Positions 22,644-34,994 of a stretch of DNA of 64,000 nucleotides are shown here, piece by piece. The DNA is from Ehretia macrophylla (taxonomy: Eukaryota; Streptophyta; Magnoliopsida; Boraginales; Ehretiaceae). The notes below the pieces were generated by a model. That model was given only the letters and a program-made list of their open reading frames with translations, made no database searches and was not told the DNA's origin. Made by a program: the position numbers and the translations under genes. The DNA lies in assembly GCA_037974665.1 (NCBI GenBank), contig CM075764.1, forward strand, positions 118,978,325 through 119,042,324, in the 5' to 3' direction. How positions within the stretch are numbered: position 1 is the first letter of the stretch; every line of letters starts with the position of its first letter.

Positions 22644-25216
22644 TGTGATACCCCGAACCTGGCATGTATTTAATAGCATTTAAATTCCATTTTATTGACC
22701 TTTCACCTTCTTTGACCAAATTAGTTGACTTTTCATCTACAATGACCAACTAGGACAAGGGAAAATTTTTTGAAATGTTTAATAAAGGGCAAACTTGGGA
22801 TTAGAAATAAAAAAATGCAATGTTAAGTTAGTCAAATTTTGGGTCAACTTTGGAATTAAATCTGAACCAATTGGGGAAGATTTAGGTAGCAAATTATATA
22901 TGGTTGGAAAGCTCTATGAGTCTAGTTTCTAAGGCTTCAAACCGTTCGTAAATTGGAGTTTTCTAGAAGAAGTTATGACCGTTTTCGTAAGGTCGCGCAT
23001 AGCTGTTTTGGTTTAGCGGGTTGACCGAAGCTTTGACCATTTGTCATCTTTTATTTAAGTATGAAATAAGAAACAAAAGAGCAAAATCAGGAAATAAAGA
23101 AGGCCATGGCTGAAACCATGGAGGAAAAAGAAAAAAATAATATTTCAACTTCAAACTTCAATTTCTTTGCGAGAGCTTGTACGGGGTGGTTTCCGAGGCA
23201 TCCAGCGTGGTTTTCCTAGCGTCTAGGAGCGTCTAAGGTGAGGGTTTCATCGTTATTTGCGCATTTGAAAATGTTGAACATAAACTTTAATTTTTGTGAT
23301 TTAACCGTAGGTTGTTATTTTGTCCGTTTCATTACTTAAAGAATGTTCTCTAGCAATTGTAGAACGTGTATTTATAGCTTTTTAACATTTTCTGCGGTTG
23401 AATATCGAATTTGAAATATAAATTGTGTAATGAATAGTAAATAGTGAATAGTAAACCCCCGTTTCGATGAAGTTGCGCTGTTATGTTTTCTGTTGATGTG
23501 AAAAGGTGCTAGGTATGCTAGAATGTCTAAATGCATGGTTTGTTTAGGTTGCGTAATGGAAAAAATGAGAAAAACGCCTTGGTGAAAGTCGGGGTCGTTT
23601 AGGTCGAGTTTAGCATTTTCTCATTTTGCGTGATGGCATTGTTTCGGGAGGCCATGGAAGCACTTTTGGTGCGATTATGGCATTGGTTGGGTGTTTGGTT
23701 AGTATAGTTGTAGTTCAAACGAGCAAATGGGGAAATCGGGACTTTGCGTGAATTCTAGGGTAAAGTAGGGTTTCAGGGTCTTTAGACGTGCCTTATGGTG
23801 ACCTAGGAGGATTGGTGAAGTCAGTTTCCAAAGCTCGTGGCTCGTTTGAAAGTAATAGCATTTGAAAGTTGGGGTCATATTTGGGATTTTGTGTGTTTTC
23901 ATAGTATGTTGCCTATAGAATGCTTATAATGTCTATAGAATAGTTATTATTGATTGATAATGTTGTTGGTGTTGTTCTTGTTACATATTTGATTGTAAAT
24001 GCTTATTACGCTTGTTAGAGTTGATTGTTGATTGAAATATTTATCAATTGTTGATAATGCTTGATATCTTCTTTATCGCCTCTAATATGTGTTGTTATGC
24101 TATCGCTCGTTTATCGCCTTGTATCGAGTCTTGCATTGCATAGTGTCCAGCGCGTGAGTGATGGGCCTCTCTGGGTAGCCTCGGGTTGCCAGTGTTGGTT
24201 GCTCTAGCTCCGTGGCTATTCCCTTTCTCGCTTGGGTTGCCTCCCAGGGAGATTTGGGTCGTAGAATTGATAGTTACTCCCGGGGTATTCCAAACTGGTG
24301 TTATAAGGTGGTTGCGCGCTTATTGTCATCGTTGTCAACATCAAGCTCGAGATTGATGTATCGCTCGTGAAATGGTATATTGCTCGTAAGAGTGAACCAT
24401 AGCCTTCAGAGTGTGGTATAGCTTTGAATGGTTGTGTTAATGCTTTCTTGAATGTTTAATATATTGTCGTTTGTATTGAATGCTTTCTTATTGATTTTAT
24501 TGCTTAGCTGTGTCTATTTGTATTGCACGACTTTCTTTCTCTCCAACTCGATATCTGTCTCGCCCTCACTGAGTATACGTGTTGTGTATACTCACTCCTC
24601 ACCACCACATTTCAAGAAATGTCATGTTAGCTGGAAAGTTCGTGATTTCGTGAAAGCTCGTGCCTGAAGAGTTGTCTTGCGTGCCTATGTGGCTTAAGTG
24701 TTGAAGTTGTAAAGATATATTCTTTCATATGTTGTATGTATTTATTGTTAAAAGAAATGTAATTTAAATCTAGCTAGGTAGTTGAGGTGAATTGATAAGC
24801 TAGTTTATGTAATCAGTTAGCTTAGCTTAACTTCAAAGCATGTTTGTAATGTCTAGAGGAAAAGAGTTAGAATGGCATGATAGTTTATTTTATACAGTAG
24901 CTTAGTATAGTTTAATTGTCTAGTTTGAATGTACTTGTCAAAAATGAAAAGGGATAGGTTAGCTTTTAAATTGGAAATGTATGTATACTTGCTGAGTTTA
25001 AATTCTTGAAAACCGAGGCTCGGATGGCCTTGAGGTAGTTTTGTATGGTTGGACACGGTGTTGGTCCACTTATATGCTATTACTGGTTTTACATTTTGTC
25101 TAGAAACAGGGGAGACTCCGTCCGTCTTTTTCTAAAATTTTGCCTGGGTTTGGAATTGGATTATAGTTAAATTAATTGATAAAACTCCCGATCTCAAGAA
25201 GAATCGGGGTATTACA
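22644..25216 (+). mobile_element. Solo LTR of a Tekay/Del-like Ty3 element
   Basis: It is 2573 bp, from TGTGATACCCCGAACC to CGGGGTATTACA, flanked by the 5-bp duplication TGTAT (22639-22643 and 25217-25221). An internal block around 24200-24300 (CTATTCCCTTTCTCGCTTGGG, GGTATTCCAAACTGG) matches the LTRs of the full Tekay element at 41-50 kb in reverse complement, which fixes the orientation. There is no internal coding region. Confidence 0.9.
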
Positions 25217-25221
25217 TGTAT

Positions 25222-26334
25222 ACACTGACGTGATTTTATGTCCGCCACTGCCACTGGACCAAAGTCCTAGTGGCAATGACGCGGCAATCTTTGGCGATAA
25301 TTGAAACCACATCTAAATTGGTAAAAGCTTTTTCTGCTTTTTGAATCGTGGATGGTGGTATCTTCAAAAGCAATAAAAGAAAGAATGTAATATGTTCCTC
25401 AGCTTTTAATTTCCTTCTCTTCTTTCAGAAGCAACAACAATGCCAACTTGTATATCCGTGTGATATGCATGCCAAGAACCGCCCTAGCTCGTTTTTCTTT
25501 TATCTTATAGCGGTCTTAATTGCTTTTCTCAAGTGGCACTATATATCCCTTGCACATTCTGGTTTCTTCATGAATCTTACTCTTATGAAAGTTAGGATTA
25601 GTATTCAAGAATAGCATAAAATCTAGTAACCGAAAATATTACTGAACTCACAATTGGTGTTAATAGACGGGTTGCTATTAGGTCTGGTTGCTGGACCGAC
25701 AACGCCCACAACACTAATGGGATTCACACCCAATGTAGAGAGGTGCTTGGATCCCGACTAGCCAGACTCAAGAATTTTCATTAATAGAGTATTTTCAACA
25801 TATTCAAGGGAAAAATTACCAACACACTACATTGTAACTTAGTGCATCCCGACTAGTCAGACCCAACAATTTTCATTAATAGAGTATTTCCAACATATTC
25901 AAGGGAAAAAAAATATTAACACACTACATTGCAGCTTAGTGCATAAAATGTTACGTGCAAGGTTAAAAAAAAAAAACATCGTGTCTCTAAATTTTTTATT
26001 GGCCCTTATAAATCTCATAAATTGATGTGCTAAGTTGCCCTAGCTATGGTAGTTTATTACAATTGTATTACTAACATTGTGATGTCGTGCATTGATGTGG
26101 GACTAATTATTAGTATTAGAGTTGTTTATGAATAAGTGTAATAAGCTTAAGTAATAACTAAAGTAATCATTTAGTATCAGTGAGATTAAGTTCCCAAATA
26201 CTTATTTTTTAAAGTTTATTACTCTAATATCATTTGTGAGCTTAGGATTCCGAGCCTTCAGACTTAATAACATGCAAATATATATCCAAAAGAAAGAGAA
26301 AAAGGCATATTCCAATAGTTACTTGTCTTATCAA
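25222..26334. other. Intergenic DNA with a two-copy tandem repeat
   Basis: A repeat of about 95 bp begins at 25751 and 25846 (ATCCCGACTAG, AATTTTCATTAATAGAGTAT, CACACTACATTG). An open frame at 25348-25614 resembles no known protein. No gene is seen. Confidence 0.6.
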
Positions 26335-28542
26335 TGAAGCATGTGCATGTATGGCAAACAAATGACAAGAAATATTGTCCTCTATCGTACAATAGGAATG
26401 TTATGATCAAGCAACCCAACATAACTGGCCCTTGGGGTTCATTAGGGCCAGTTATGGGAGCTAGTTTTTGCCCTACTTTTGCCCACTCACCAATTCTGTA
26501 TAAGTTGTGATATATTAACCAACGTTACAATGTTTTCACATTATATTTATCAACAAAGATTTGAATTGATGATGAAAAGTTCGAAAAAAGTGAAGCATCT
26601 TTTGAAGAAACTGTTTAGATTTCTCTAGAGACTGCGTTTCATCTTAAACTTTTTAAATGTACCTCTTTGTACGTTTATTGTTAATTTGTTTTCATGAATA
26701 AAATAAAAAAAAATTAAAAAAAATACTATGATTTAAAAAAAAATTCATTGTACAATGAAAAAAGAGGCCTTTTTAATTCTCTTAAGAGACAAGAGGGGTA
26801 CGCCATATTTCACAATTGTAAAGACTTGGATAAGGGCAAAAATTTGCATTGAGCAATGAATGTCCAGGTTAGTGCGAGGAACGTGAATCTCATATGCATG
26901 TGAGACCTACCTCTGTGAGTGCCAGACATTCGGCTTTGCTGAGTACACTAGTGTTCTCGTCCTTGGATAAGATGCCTGTTCTAAGCAAATAAGATTTATT
27001 TCTTCATTTGATGATTAGTTGCCTAAATTTGTGTTATCTATTCTCTTTCATTTTCTTAATTAAAGAAATCATTGAAAAAACACAAGTAGTACGGAAATGA
27101 GTAATAACATACCCAATAGAGGCTACTACTGCTCAATTCAACATTTTGTTCATTCATTTGAGTTTTATTATGACAGAATTCTATAATTTGTCTTCGATTT
27201 ATCGTTTGCTGAACTGAAATACTTAAATTGAGTACTCCAGATGAACTGAAATACTTAATTTAGTTGTAGTTAATTTGAACTTGTTTTATGGTTAGAATAA
27301 CTATACAGGCTTTGACCTTGTAATTTTATATATTAAATTGTCTTTCTTTTATTTTGATATCAAGATTTCCAGTCTCCTCTTTTATTTATTTTATTTTATT
27401 TAAGTAAAAAATAGTAGCTTCTCTCTTTTTTCTAACAGATAAAAATAAATAGAAATTAAAATATTCTATTCGAAGTGTCTTTTCTGTTATAGGTTTCAAC
27501 CTGTGAAAAGATATACTCTAGAGTTTTTTTCTTTTTTTTTGTAACAATAGAGGCAGAAGTCATGAGAGAAAAGAAATGTATAACTTTCGGGAATGTCTCA
27601 CTCTGACGTGTAGAAAGGTGGTCTATACTTGCATGACAAATTCTTTCTCACCATTCAAAACTACAAAATTTTATGTTGTTTATATCTATACCACAACGGT
27701 TTGCAACAAAAAGCAGAGAGAAGATAATGTTTTGGACTTCAAGCATACATCTTTTTCATCTTTGGATCGGAGTATATATGGACCTCATGCGTACGTCTAC
27801 TTTTCCATGTACGGCCTTTCTTCAAGTGCGTTGTCCTCGAATGGGACGTAGATTATTTAGCAGTGAGAGAAAAATATTCCGTTGCAAGACAAGTTTGAGA
27901 CTTACGATTTGTGTAGCATCATCTTACATTACTAGAAATTGATAGGAGATCAATTCTTCTCTAATCATGACAAACTACTTTTTCTTTTATGTATATATTC
28001 GTTAATACGAACACATAATATTTTGTGTCACGACATTTTATCATCCATGCATCCTTTTTATTAGAATAAATATTTTTGTATTAAATGTTTAATCTAAAGA
28101 ACTATACCACATAACGAAAAGTAACATATTCAAATAGTATTAAACATGTTTACAAAATTCTATCAATATTCTTCTGCCTTTCCAATATATTCTTTTGTGA
28201 ATTTGATGCGAATTGGAAAAGGGAAAGGTCCCAAATGGATAAACTCAACTTTTTTTTCTACAACTCAGCAGATGCCTCCTGGAAAGATACAGCAGAAAGT
28301 TCCTAGATTGGAATAAAAATAGGTAGCCTGATAATCTTGCTAAATTAGGATTATGCTAGCCTATTTTAAAGATTTATTATGTCTATGTATAAGGTACTGA
28401 TGTGGGTAGAATTAATTCTTCCAGTGAGAGTTTGACGCGTGGCATGCTAATAGACCCAACCTCATCGAGATGGGAGAATTCTGACTCGAAGAGTAGACCT
28501 CTGAATGTGAAGAAAGATCTCTTAGTTCAGGAAAATTATTCA

Positions 28543-28792
28543 ATGAGGTATGTGATAAATTTATTAAAGTTATATATTAAGTTGTTATTTTATGAGATTA
28601 ATTCACGTTAGTTTGTATCGTACAGACATGTTATATCAAAATGTCAAAAGTTTCTCTTTTTATTAATTTGGTTTTATAAAATTTTAAATAAATTATTATA
28701 ATGTCCCTACTTATGATAATTAATTGACATTTATCAACTAATTAAAACACTTTTTATTTATCTAATAATAATAAATTTATCACATACCTCAT
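28543..28792. mobile_element. MITE-like element with 24-bp perfect inverted repeats
   Basis: The arms at 28543-28566 and 28769-28792 are exact inverted repeats (ATGAGGTATGTGATAAATTT...). The 250-bp element is AT-rich and has no coding capacity. A clear target duplication was not found, so the superfamily is uncertain. It is not seen in the matching place of duplication unit 2. Confidence 0.7.
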
Positions 28793-29599
28793 AAAAGAAG
28801 GACCCTTTAGTTCAACTGGTATGCCCAAGGTAGAATTAATCATGGACGTCACTTTGTCCCTACCTTCTGCCCTATCCTTGCGTCTGGCACAGATAGGGAA
28901 AGTAAGACGTCCCATTACCCATGTCTTCTGACCTAAAAATCAAGGAGAGATTAATGAGCTTGGAGAGTACATAAATCGTTCCAATAACAACTCAAGAGGG
29001 TAATTAGAAAACACACTCACCATAAGTCTGGCCATATACATTTTTCTCATTTAACATTGCTTTCATTTACAAAACAAATTTTGACTTAACCATCTGATAA
29101 CATATATAGATTAGGAAATTAAAACTCTATTGTAATAATTACTTGTGCAATGTCATAAATTTAAAAAGTTACCATAGACACTCCTATTGTATTAACACAA
29201 CCAACTTAACATTTTAGACATTATATATTTTTCTCTTTTAGAGCCACCGTGGTAGCTCCTATTAATATTCTATTTAATATACACATAAATACAAATATTT
29301 TCTGGTATCTGAGCCATTGGTGATGGTTCCTATTCCTTTCATAGCATCAGCCATTAAAATTTTTCTCCATCGGAGTCTATTCCACCGAATTGAGTCCCAT
29401 TCATTTTTTCAGATCCTTTGAAGATTATACTTCTACCGTTTCAGCTACAAAACACCGCCCACATAAAGTTGAGTCATCCAAAAACCAAAAAAAAATGTAT
29501 ACCCAGCAGGAAAAAGGTGGCAAAAGGCTAGACATGAATATTATACTTAATTACTGTCATGCAACTAGAAGCCGTACCATCGACACGTCTCAAATTCCA

Positions 29600-29631
29600 T
29601 ATGCAGAGAATCGTTATCGTGCAACCTTTAT
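29600..29631 (+). promoter_or_regulatory. 32-bp upstream block shared by glutaredoxins 1 and 2
   Basis: The block, starting TATGCAGAGAATCGTTATCG, is identical at 29600-29631 and 35585-35616, 153 and 142 bp before the respective TATA boxes, inside flanks that differ. An ACGTCT motif precedes both. It is not seen upstream of glutaredoxin 3. Confidence 0.5.
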
Positions 29632-29783
29632 TGCATGTTGCAACAACATATTATCTATCAGTATCAGCTAATGATCGTTTGCAGAATTATATTGGAACAA
29701 ATCCAAATATCTGATGATGAATTAAGCACATATTTTAGTCAAGCAATTTTATATTTTTCCCTTATGAAGACTCACAAGAATTC

Positions 29784-29791
29784 TATATAAA
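29784..29791 (+). promoter_or_regulatory. TATA box of glutaredoxin 1
   Basis: TATATAAA, 199 bp before the ATG. It is followed by a transcribed-leader-like block (ATGTTGCCTCACAGCAAAAA) that is shared by all three copies. Confidence 0.65.
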
Positions 29792-29990
29792 TGCCTCGAT
29801 GCCACAACATGTTGCCTCACAGCAAAAACCAAAGTGTTCTAACAACACAGTACTCATTGCTCACATTGCTCTCTACGTCAACTTTTCATTCATTTCAACA
29901 CTTCCATTTCACTTCCTACTTGATCTGTAATCATATAACCCTGTTTTAGCAGTTCTCAATAGTGTTTAAGTTGATCTTTGCAGCACGCAA

Positions 29991-30299
29991 ATGCATAGAG
30001 TAACCACAATGGTATCTCAGAAGCCAGTTGTGATGTTCAGCAAGAGCTCATGTTGCATGAGCCACACCATCAAGTCTCTCTTCTGTGATTTTGGCGTTAA
30101 TCCAGCTGTTTACGAGCTTGATGAAATACCCAGAGGCCAACAAATCGAGCAGGCTCTTGCGAGGCTTGGTTGCAATCCAACTGTGCCTGCAGTGTACATT
30201 GGAGGGGAGTTGATTGGTGGTGAAAATGAGGTTATGAGTCTCCACCTCCATGGATCCTTAAAGCCAATGCTTAAGAAGGCAGGAGCTTTATGGGTCTAA
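29991..30299 (+). CDS. CC-type (class III) glutaredoxin, copy 1
   Basis: A complete intronless gene of 102 residues, the usual length for this plant-specific class. Residues 17-24 hold the active site SKSSCCMS, a CC-type motif; TVPAVYIGG (about residues 64-72) is the cis-Pro glutathione-binding loop and GGENEV the second glutathione contact. Known family members act as glutathione-dependent redox proteins and as partners of TGA bZIP factors through a C-terminal ALWL; here the end is ALWV. The closest type I recognise is monothiol glutaredoxin-S2-like. The start MHRVTTMV differs from MERVSRMV of the other two copies. A TATA box lies at 29784 and an AATAAA signal at 30568-30573. It is probably nuclear and cytosolic, by family. 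Confidence 0.96.
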   Translation: MHRVTTMVSQKPVVMFSKSSCCMSHTIKSLFCDFGVNPAVYELDEIPRGQQIEQALARLGCNPTVPAVYIGGELIGGENEVMSLHLHGSLKPMLKKAGALWV

Positions 30300-30862
30300 T
30301 TTTATATTTTTCATTAGTAAGGAGCCCTTTCTTGTTAGTTAGCGATCTTTGATCGAGTCACGACTACTTATTTTATTATGTAAAATGGCAATAAAAAAAA
30401 TGCAGTTTTTGGCATGCAATATGGAGAGGTCGAGTATTGTAAGCATATATGTGGGTAGAGTTAGAGAGAGCCTATGGGCTTCAGTTTTCCTAACAACACC
30501 TTAATAGTGTTTACTTCAGCCTTTTTGTATAAGCTGGTTGTTTTATTAATAGTCTTTATACATTATCAATAAATGAGTGTGTTATTATTAATATTGTTAT
30601 TTTTGTTGTGTTCGAGATTTTTATTTATATGTGTTCAACAGAATCTATTTTAAGGTCATGAGCTAATACTCGTGGCTTATGGTCTCCAATTAGTTTTTTC
30701 TTTTTTCAAAATAAAGAAAAATTTACTTTAAACGTACACGAATTCATATATATCTTAAGGTGATAAATTCGTGGGGCAGTTCACACACCAATACATTCAC
30801 CAAATTAATCACGCACCAATACAAAATATTGATTTCAAATAGTACCCATTGGACTAGAGATC

Positions 30863-31870
30863 TTGATTGAGATACTAATTAATTATAAGCTACTCGGGAA
30901 TGTTTGCTTTACGAGGAATACTTCCTTTCCATGGATTTATAAGAAACGACCTATTGTATTCCTTTCTACTTGTGAAGCTAAGTATGTTGTTGTTGATTCA
31001 TATGTTTGCCAAGTTATTTGGCTTCAAAAAATTTATTGGAGATATCAACTACCGCTATAGAATATACAAGATAAATTTTTAAGAACAACCAATCGATAAT
31101 TGCACTAACCAAAAATCTAGTCTTCCGTGGAAGAAGAAAGCACATTAATACCAGGTTCCATTTCCTTAGAGAGTGTATAGAGAAAAAGGGAAGTACAATC
31201 CAAGTATGTAAAATCACAAGATCAAGTTGTTAATATTTTTACCACACTTCCAAAGTTAAATTATTTTGCATGTTGAGGACAATGCTTTAAGTCAGGAATC
31301 AAAATTAAGAATGGATTTTGAAGGGCAGAGCTTTTCACGGGTGGGGATGTAGCCCCTTCTTATCCTAAGCCCAGAGTCATGAAGGAATGAGTTTGGGCTA
31401 TATTTTCTGAAGAAAAAAAAAATGTATATGAGGTATGTTTAGGTTGAAAGTTAAATTTAACTCTCACTATAATAAGTTATTCATATACAAGTATTAAATT
31501 ATATGCATTTAACTGCCATTGAGCAATAATTCCCTATGGGGGTTAATATTAATCTTGATTAAATGAACAAAAAGTTCTAGACATTGATACGTGTAAAGTA
31601 CTTACATAAATATTGAAGGAATGTATATCATGTATTTGGTCAATGTCTATTGGATAATATTCATTATTGAAGTATGAAGAGTCATGTATCTATTTATCAT
31701 ATGGTACATGTATTTGTCGAGATCCATATCTTGTAATCACTACAAATTCCCATTTAATTTTGCTATTTAAAATATAATGAAAAATTGTAGAGTATTATTC
31801 CCATTTTCACTTTCTTTTGGAACTTCGTTTTTTGGATCGATACATTAGGAAATACCTAACAAAATCAGAC
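30863..31870 (+). mobile_element. Copia remnant downstream of glutaredoxin 1 (fossil)
   Basis: The translation of 30863-31280 shows a copia RNase H end: WIYKKRPIVFLSTCEAKYVV, then CQVIWLQKIYW, with further family-like fragments. 31540-31850 matches, in inverse orientation, 60880-61190 beside glutaredoxin 3, and is probably LTR. It is old and broken in several places. It lies in the same place relative to its glutaredoxin as the remnant at 61-62 kb. Confidence 0.75.
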
Positions 31871-32099
31871 ACTAGTATAAATAAACAAGCATTATATTAG
31901 AGTTGCAAGTAATTTTATCATAAATCCCACAATCACCTCATGCACTAATAGGTTATCAGTAATATATGTTATTAAAACTTCAAGGATACTCATCACAATC
32001 ACCTTGACTAGTGCACTAATAGACTCAAGCATCAATAAACATTTTGCCAATTGAGTTCATTTGTCTTTGACTTAGCTGTGTATTCATCACATCTTCAAG

Positions 32100-32287
32100 T
32101 CTTTACTGTTCGGAATGTGATGTATTCAGTATCTGCCGATTGCTAGCCATGTTAGGTTTGTATTTGGGCTTTCTTCTTGCTTTTCAGCAATTCTTTGTAT
32201 TTGGTCAGATGACCTTCCTATTATATTGGTTTATTTTTAATGATATTTATTTCTCTAACTTAGTTAAAAAAAAAAAAAAAAAAAAAG
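32100..32287 (+). mobile_element. Possible 5'-truncated LINE tail with poly(A)
   Basis: T-rich DNA resembling plant LINE 3' ends (TTTAATGATATTTATTTCTCTAACTTAG) leads into a run of more than 20 As at about 32267. No reverse transcriptase remains and the target duplication was not found. Confidence 0.35.
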
Positions 32288-34350
32288 AGAAGCTCCACGG
32301 ATACTGTTACCACCCCATTCTTCCCTACTGCATTATCAAGTAAATTAAGAGTTTGATTTCAAATACAATAATAAAAGTTCGAACCACCCGCACTTAACAG
32401 GGATCTTCCACAACGTATTACTGTTTGACCAACTCCTAAGTTTCAAACACCCTCCATCTCCTCGTGCATGTGCATGTATGGGCAAACATATGACGACTGC
32501 ATGTCCTCTACGTTAAATGGTGGGAATGTTTACGGTCAAGCAACCCTACATAACCACCCCTTGGGGTACATTTGGGACAGGAATGGGAGCTAGTATCTGC
32601 CCTACTTTCGGTCACTCACCTTTTTATACATAAGCTATGTTCTATGTAACCAACCAATTACGTTGCTTGTTTTGACATTTATAAACTTGGTACTTTTCAT
32701 ACGTGATGATCAGCACGACCAAGATTCGAATTGGTGAATGAAAAGTCCGAAAAAAGTGAAGCACCTTTTCGAGAACTGTTTAGATTTCTCCAGAGACTGC
32801 ATTTCATCTCCACTTTTTAAATATACTTCTTATATGTGTTTTAAGGGGTATAGTCCAACAATATACTAAAGTGAAATTATTTTTGCGAAGTTATGAATTC
32901 GACACACTTTAGTTAGAATTCCACCTTTGAGTGCCTAGTGTATGTGTGTAAAAATATACCGCTGCACCTGTCAATTTACCAATTGGTGATTGGGACACAT
33001 GATCCTTTCCGAAAAATACATAATTATGTCAAGTTCTTTCCAGTATATTAAACTACAAAACTAATTTAGTTTAATTAGGCACAATACCTATATATTAAGA
33101 CTAATCCAAAAAAAATTAATCTCTTGATTTATTCAAATACAAAATCAACGATCCACGGCTAGATTAAACACTTGATTTGCTATGTCAAGTTCTTTCCAGT
33201 ATGTTAAACTACAGAAGTATGGTGTCTGTGTCTATACCACAACGGTTTGCAACAAAAAGCAGAGAAGATAACGCTGTGGACCTCAAGCATATATAAGTCT
33301 GCTTTTTAATGCATGGATCAGTGTGGACCTCATGCGTACGTCTACCTTTTCCATGTAGTACGGCCTTTCATCGAATGCGTTACGTTGAGCTCAAAAGGGA
33401 CATGGCTTAGCCCTGAGGGTATACTCTAACAGTAGTAGAGGGTGAATTTTGTTTATACGAGATCGCGAATTTGATAAATTTTAATTATTTTAAAGTTTTG
33501 TACTTGACTTATTTAGTGTATATGTAAAAGTATATTATTGCACTCAGAGATTTACCAGTTAGTAGTCGGACTCTATCTAATAATTCGGTGGTCGAACTCT
33601 ACCAGCTAAATTCTCATATCATCCAAAAAAAGGGACATGGCCTATATAGTAATCTGAAAAAAAAAAAATCTTTTTTCTTTCTTCATCAAAAAAAAAATTA
33701 TTTGCAAGACAAGTTTGACAATTAAGTTTGGTGTAGCAACATCTTAAATCATTAGAAGTGGACAAGAGATCAATTATTCTCTAATTTTGACATACTATTT
33801 TTGTTTTTAAATATATATTTGTCAATAAGGAATGCTTCGTCTCGCGATACTTTATCACCCTTTTATGATAAAAGCTTTTGTATAAACGTTAAATCCCTCT
33901 TTCTATGATTAAATTTTTTATAGTGTTAGGTGTAATAAAGAGAACTTCCACATATCGAAAAGAAACATAAATGGTATATTGGTTTATTAAAAAAGTACTA
34001 AAAACATGTGTAATTATAAACATTATCACAAAATTCTATCAAGATTCTTCTACATGCCTTTTCGTTTTCTCTTGTGAATGTGATGCGAATTTTCCTGTGG
34101 AAAAGGGAAAGATCCCAATTGGATAAAATCCAACTTCTTTCTACAGCTCGAGAGATGCCTTATGGAAAGATACAGCACAAAGTTCCTACATTGGGAAAGG
34201 GTTTACGCTAAAAATAGTTAACCAGATAATCTAATTACTAAATTAGGATTAATTTGCTTGAACTTGGTAGACTAATCCAAGTGATGAATAAGTTGGGGGT
34301 GCCGCTGCACCACGTAATTATTATTTTAGGGTGAATTCAATATGATTCTA

Positions 34351-34994
34351 CAGTAGAACCTCTTTAAATTAATAGTATTAGGACCACCAAATTCTATTAA
34401 CTTAGCGAGATATTAATTTATCGATAAATTAATAACTATTAATTTATAGAGATATTTTTAATTTTTTTAACTTTATAGTAAACATATTATGATTATGATG
34501 TCTTTTTTTAAAAAGTGACTAATATTTTTCGATCTAATTTGAAAAGATAAGTAATGAGAATAGAAGACAAAATTTAATTTAGTAGGATTAAAACAAAGTT
34601 TCTCTAATCTCGTATTTAAGTTATTGTAGGGTTTGGATAAGAACTAATTTATCTAATCTTGTATTTTAATTCTTATAGGATTATCTCAATTTTTTCTCTT
34701 TAAATAATTAAATATGAGATTCAACTAGATTTGAAGTTCAACAAAAGACAAGTTACTCTTAATTCATATTTTAAAAAAAACCTCATAGTCAATTTATTAT
34801 GTACTTTTTAGCTAATTATTAATTTATGAAATATTTGGGTCAATAAAATACAAAAGAAATTTTTTTAATTTATTATCTTATAATTTTATCGAATTTATCA
34901 ACTTTTTCCACTAGTTCCAAGTCGGGACCAGATATTTTTATTAATTAAAATAAATTATTAATTTATCGAATATTAATTTAAAGAGATTCTACTG
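34351..34994. mobile_element. Emigrant/Lemi1-like MITE (pogo group)
   Basis: The termini are CAGTAGAACCTCTTTAAATT and its imperfect inverse AATTTAAAGAGATTCTACTG, flanked by TA on both sides (34349-34350, 34995-34996). The terminal motif and TA duplication are those of the Emigrant/Lemi1 pogo-like family. The 644-bp interior is AT-rich with no coding region. Confidence 0.8.

Larger units (their letters stand above)
26335..30620 (+). repeat. Segmental duplication unit 1 (carries glutaredoxin 1)
   Basis: Blocks recur in the same order about 6 kb downstream: 26340-26645 with 32470-32815, 27680-27950 with 33220-33790, 28195-28310 with 34075-34200, 29550-30300 with 35530-36300. Similarity is highest in the glutaredoxin coding region and lower between blocks, where each copy has its own insertions. 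Confidence 0.82.

Noticed and set aside
28800-28940. CCTTTAGTTCAACTGGTATG, resembling a tRNA-derived SINE head
   Set aside because: Only a partial B-box-like match; no second box at the right distance and no tail.
32870-33600. Two related stretches (32870-32995 and 33470-33600) with GTGTAAAAATATACCGCTGCAC-like text
   Set aside because: They look like one dispersed repeat present twice, but the ends and duplications could not be defined.
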